NCBI GenBank assembly: GCA_015654825.1
Contig: JAATGE010000384.1
Span: 1 to 5,480, forward strand
Origin: Rhodospirillales bacterium
GTDB taxonomy: Bacteria; Pseudomonadota; Alphaproteobacteria; Acetobacterales; Acetobacteraceae
Direction: 5' to 3'
Length of the DNA: 5,480 bases
A program made the position numbers and the translations under genes. Position 1 is the first letter of the stretch, and every line of letters begins with the position of its first letter. Positions 4,617 to 5,480 of the stretch are shown here, piece after piece. The notes beneath the pieces are model-generated. The model saw nothing but the letters and a program-made list of their open reading frames with translations. It was not told where the DNA came from and did not search any database.

Positions 4617-4672
4617 AACAAATAAAATTGGGGGGGCTAAGGCCCCAGCGGGTCCAGGGCAGAGCCCTGGCC
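4617..4672 (-). terminator. Single repeat arm acting as an intrinsic-type terminator
   Basis: This is one arm of the repeat family seen at 2833-3030, with CCAGGGC/GCCCTGG (4654-4670) and GGGGC/GCCCC (4633-4646). Read on the minus strand it begins about 10 bases after the stop of the gene at 4683. It ends with the GGGGC..GCCCC stem, then CCC and AATTTTATTTGTT. A GC stem followed by a T-rich tract is the classic intrinsic form, making this the best terminator in the window. It also insulates the P450 operon from the upstream gene. Confidence 0.62.
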
Positions 4673-4682
4673 TTCCCGAAAC

Positions 4683-5198
4683 TCAGCCCGAAAACGCGAG
4701 TACGAACGCGAAGTCGCTGGTGATTGCCAGTTCCCGAATCGGTCCTGGCAGTGTCGCGCGGCCGACCTGGAAAATGGCGGCGCCGGTGTAGGAGCCGTCG
4801 AACGCGCGCGGCCTGGCGCCATTTACCGAAATGGAAAGATGATCGACCTGGCCGAGAGACTTGCTGCCGATATCGTAAAGCCCGAATCGCAGATGCAGGT
4901 CATGCAGCGGGTGGTCGAAACGGATCGTTAGGGTATCGTTGCCGCCGCCATTGGTGTCTTCCAGCACTTTTCCGTCGATGCCCGGAAACACCGTGCCCGC
5001 GTCGACAACGGTAAAGCCGCCGAGCGGGTCCGTCGAGGAAGTGAGGGTCACCTGGTTGCCGCCGACGTCGATCGTTGCCGGCGTGCGATCAAGGCCGGCG
5101 GTAATGCGGGCGAGGTCCGTATCCCCCGCTGCGGGTGGCAGTCCTGCCGCGCCCAGCAGCAAAGCGGCGCACCACACCACCGGCCGGATACCACGCAT
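4683..5198 (-). CDS. Exported beta-rich protein of unknown function
   Basis: The predicted protein has 171 residues. Residues 1-25 are a signal peptide (Arg at 2 and 5, core VVWCAALLLGAAGL, probable cut after Ala-Ala-Gly). The mature part is a chain of beta strands with Asn/Gly/Asp turns, including a DTNGGGNDTLTIRF block (81-94) and LRFGLYDIGSKSLGQVDHLSISVNG (103-127), as found in secreted beta-sandwich proteins. There is no C-terminal PEP-CTERM or LPXTG anchor and no recognised domain. C10 lies inside the signal peptide, with no lipobox. The frame is open back to 5468, but that extension crosses an AT-rich hairpin and would bury the signal peptide, so ATG at 5198 is used; only a weak GGGGG precedes it. 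A terminator-like repeat arm follows the stop. Confidence 0.72.
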   Translation of the reverse strand: MRGIRPVVWCAALLLGAAGLPPAAGDTDLARITAGLDRTPATIDVGGNQVTLTSSTDPLGGFTVVDAGTVFPGIDGKVLEDTNGGGNDTLTIRFDHPLHDLHLRFGLYDIGSKSLGQVDHLSISVNGARPRAFDGSYTGAAIFQVGRATLPGPIRELAITSDFAFVLAFSG

Positions 5199-5234
5199 GC
5201 AAGCCCCCAGGCGCACCGGCGCGCCGATCGCCGG

Positions 5235-5264
5235 ATTTAAGCGCCGCCCGAGGGGGGCGGGCAA
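5235..5264 (-). promoter_or_regulatory. Candidate promoter for the gene at 5198
   Basis: On the minus strand TTGCCC (5259-5264) is followed after 18 bases by TTAAAT (5235-5240), the only AT-rich hexamer in a very GC-rich stretch. It sits about 37 bases before the ATG. A short CCGCCC/GGGCGG stem lies in the spacer. Evidence is pattern-based only. Confidence 0.3.
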
Positions 5265-5340
5265 GCGGCCCAGGGCAATCGCATTTGAAAACCGCCACCG
5301 CCCGCTCCAACTGGCGTCGGCGAACAACGAACAATTACCA

Positions 5341-5377
5341 AAAGTTTTTGCTTCTTTTTTCAAAAAGAAGTACTTTT
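5341..5377. repeat. AT-rich hairpin of the CTTCTTTTT..AAAAAGAAG type
   Basis: CTTCTTTTT (5351-5359) is complementary to AAAAAGAAG (5362-5370); with a realistic loop about eight pairs form. It is flanked by AAAGTTTTTG before and TACTTTTTCTT after, in sharp contrast to the GC-rich surroundings. Similar AT-rich hairpin runs recur between genes of Acetobacteraceae, as far as recalled. It may end a transcript entering from beyond 5480 or be a relic. Bases 5199-5480 hold no supported gene. Confidence 0.45.
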
Positions 5378-5480
5378 TCTTGGGGGCTGTCCCAGATCCG
5401 CCTGTGCAATCGCGCCCGTGGACCAACCGTTTCGGCTGCGGTAGGCGCGGCAAGCGGTGCGGCGCCACCAGTTTCTTGGT

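Noticed and set aside
5199..5468. 90-residue N-terminal extension of the gene at 5198
   Set aside because: It crosses an AT-rich hairpin, encodes low-complexity KKK/FFLKK, and would bury the signal peptide.
5385..5480. Possible insertion-sequence end at the right edge (GGGGGCTGTCCCAGATC)
   Set aside because: It vaguely recalls an IS terminus, but there is no matching inverted end or transposase in the window.

Overview
The window is GC-rich DNA with Shine-Dalgarno-led genes, many small secreted proteins, and stem-loop repeats built from CCAGGGC..GCCCTGG and CTGGGGCC..GGCCCCAG modules. From general familiarity with such repeats, this points to an alphaproteobacterium, most likely Acetobacteraceae/Rhodospirillales. 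That placement is an inference; there is no rRNA or conserved marker gene here to settle it. No tRNA, rRNA, CRISPR array or transposase was seen.

Left part (1-1322): three small genes for exported proteins. Two face right: 199-426, a Trp/Tyr/Arg/His-rich tail protein, and 552-977, a beta-rich two-cysteine protein. One faces left (1062-1322, a Trp/His-rich protein). Bases 1-198 hold no supported gene apart from the ribosome binding site of the first. A long hairpin (989-1035) separates the convergent pair.

Middle part (1557-2600): a compact block of three small unrecognised genes that converge on each other. One is on + (1617-1802) and two are translationally coupled on - (2262-2561 then 2063-2260). 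Each transcription unit starts next to a TTTAGA..TCTAAA palindrome (1557-1583 and 2576-2600). Neither first gene has a visible Shine-Dalgarno. A GC-rich repeat with a hairpin (1842-2006) lies where the units meet. The block looks like a small co-regulated module of unknown function.

Repeat zone (2601-3034): no gene, but a decayed repeat fragment and a well-preserved element of about 200 bp with inverted terminal arms of about 52-55 bp (2833-3030). Its right arm ends next to the rubredoxin stop codon.

Right part (3035-4473, - strand): a complete cytochrome P450 followed, with an ATGA overlap, by a rubredoxin. The pair suggests an oxygenase with a one-iron electron carrier. The P450 N-terminus extends upstream of every ATG/GTG and seems to start at an ATT codon behind a strong Shine-Dalgarno. 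Upstream of it are a possible promoter and three spaced TTGGCAGG-like direct repeats.

Far right (4621-5480): another single repeat arm that also looks like an intrinsic terminator, an exported beta-rich protein of unknown function (4683-5198, -), and an upstream region with a candidate promoter and an AT-rich hairpin. The last ~80 bases hold no supported gene.
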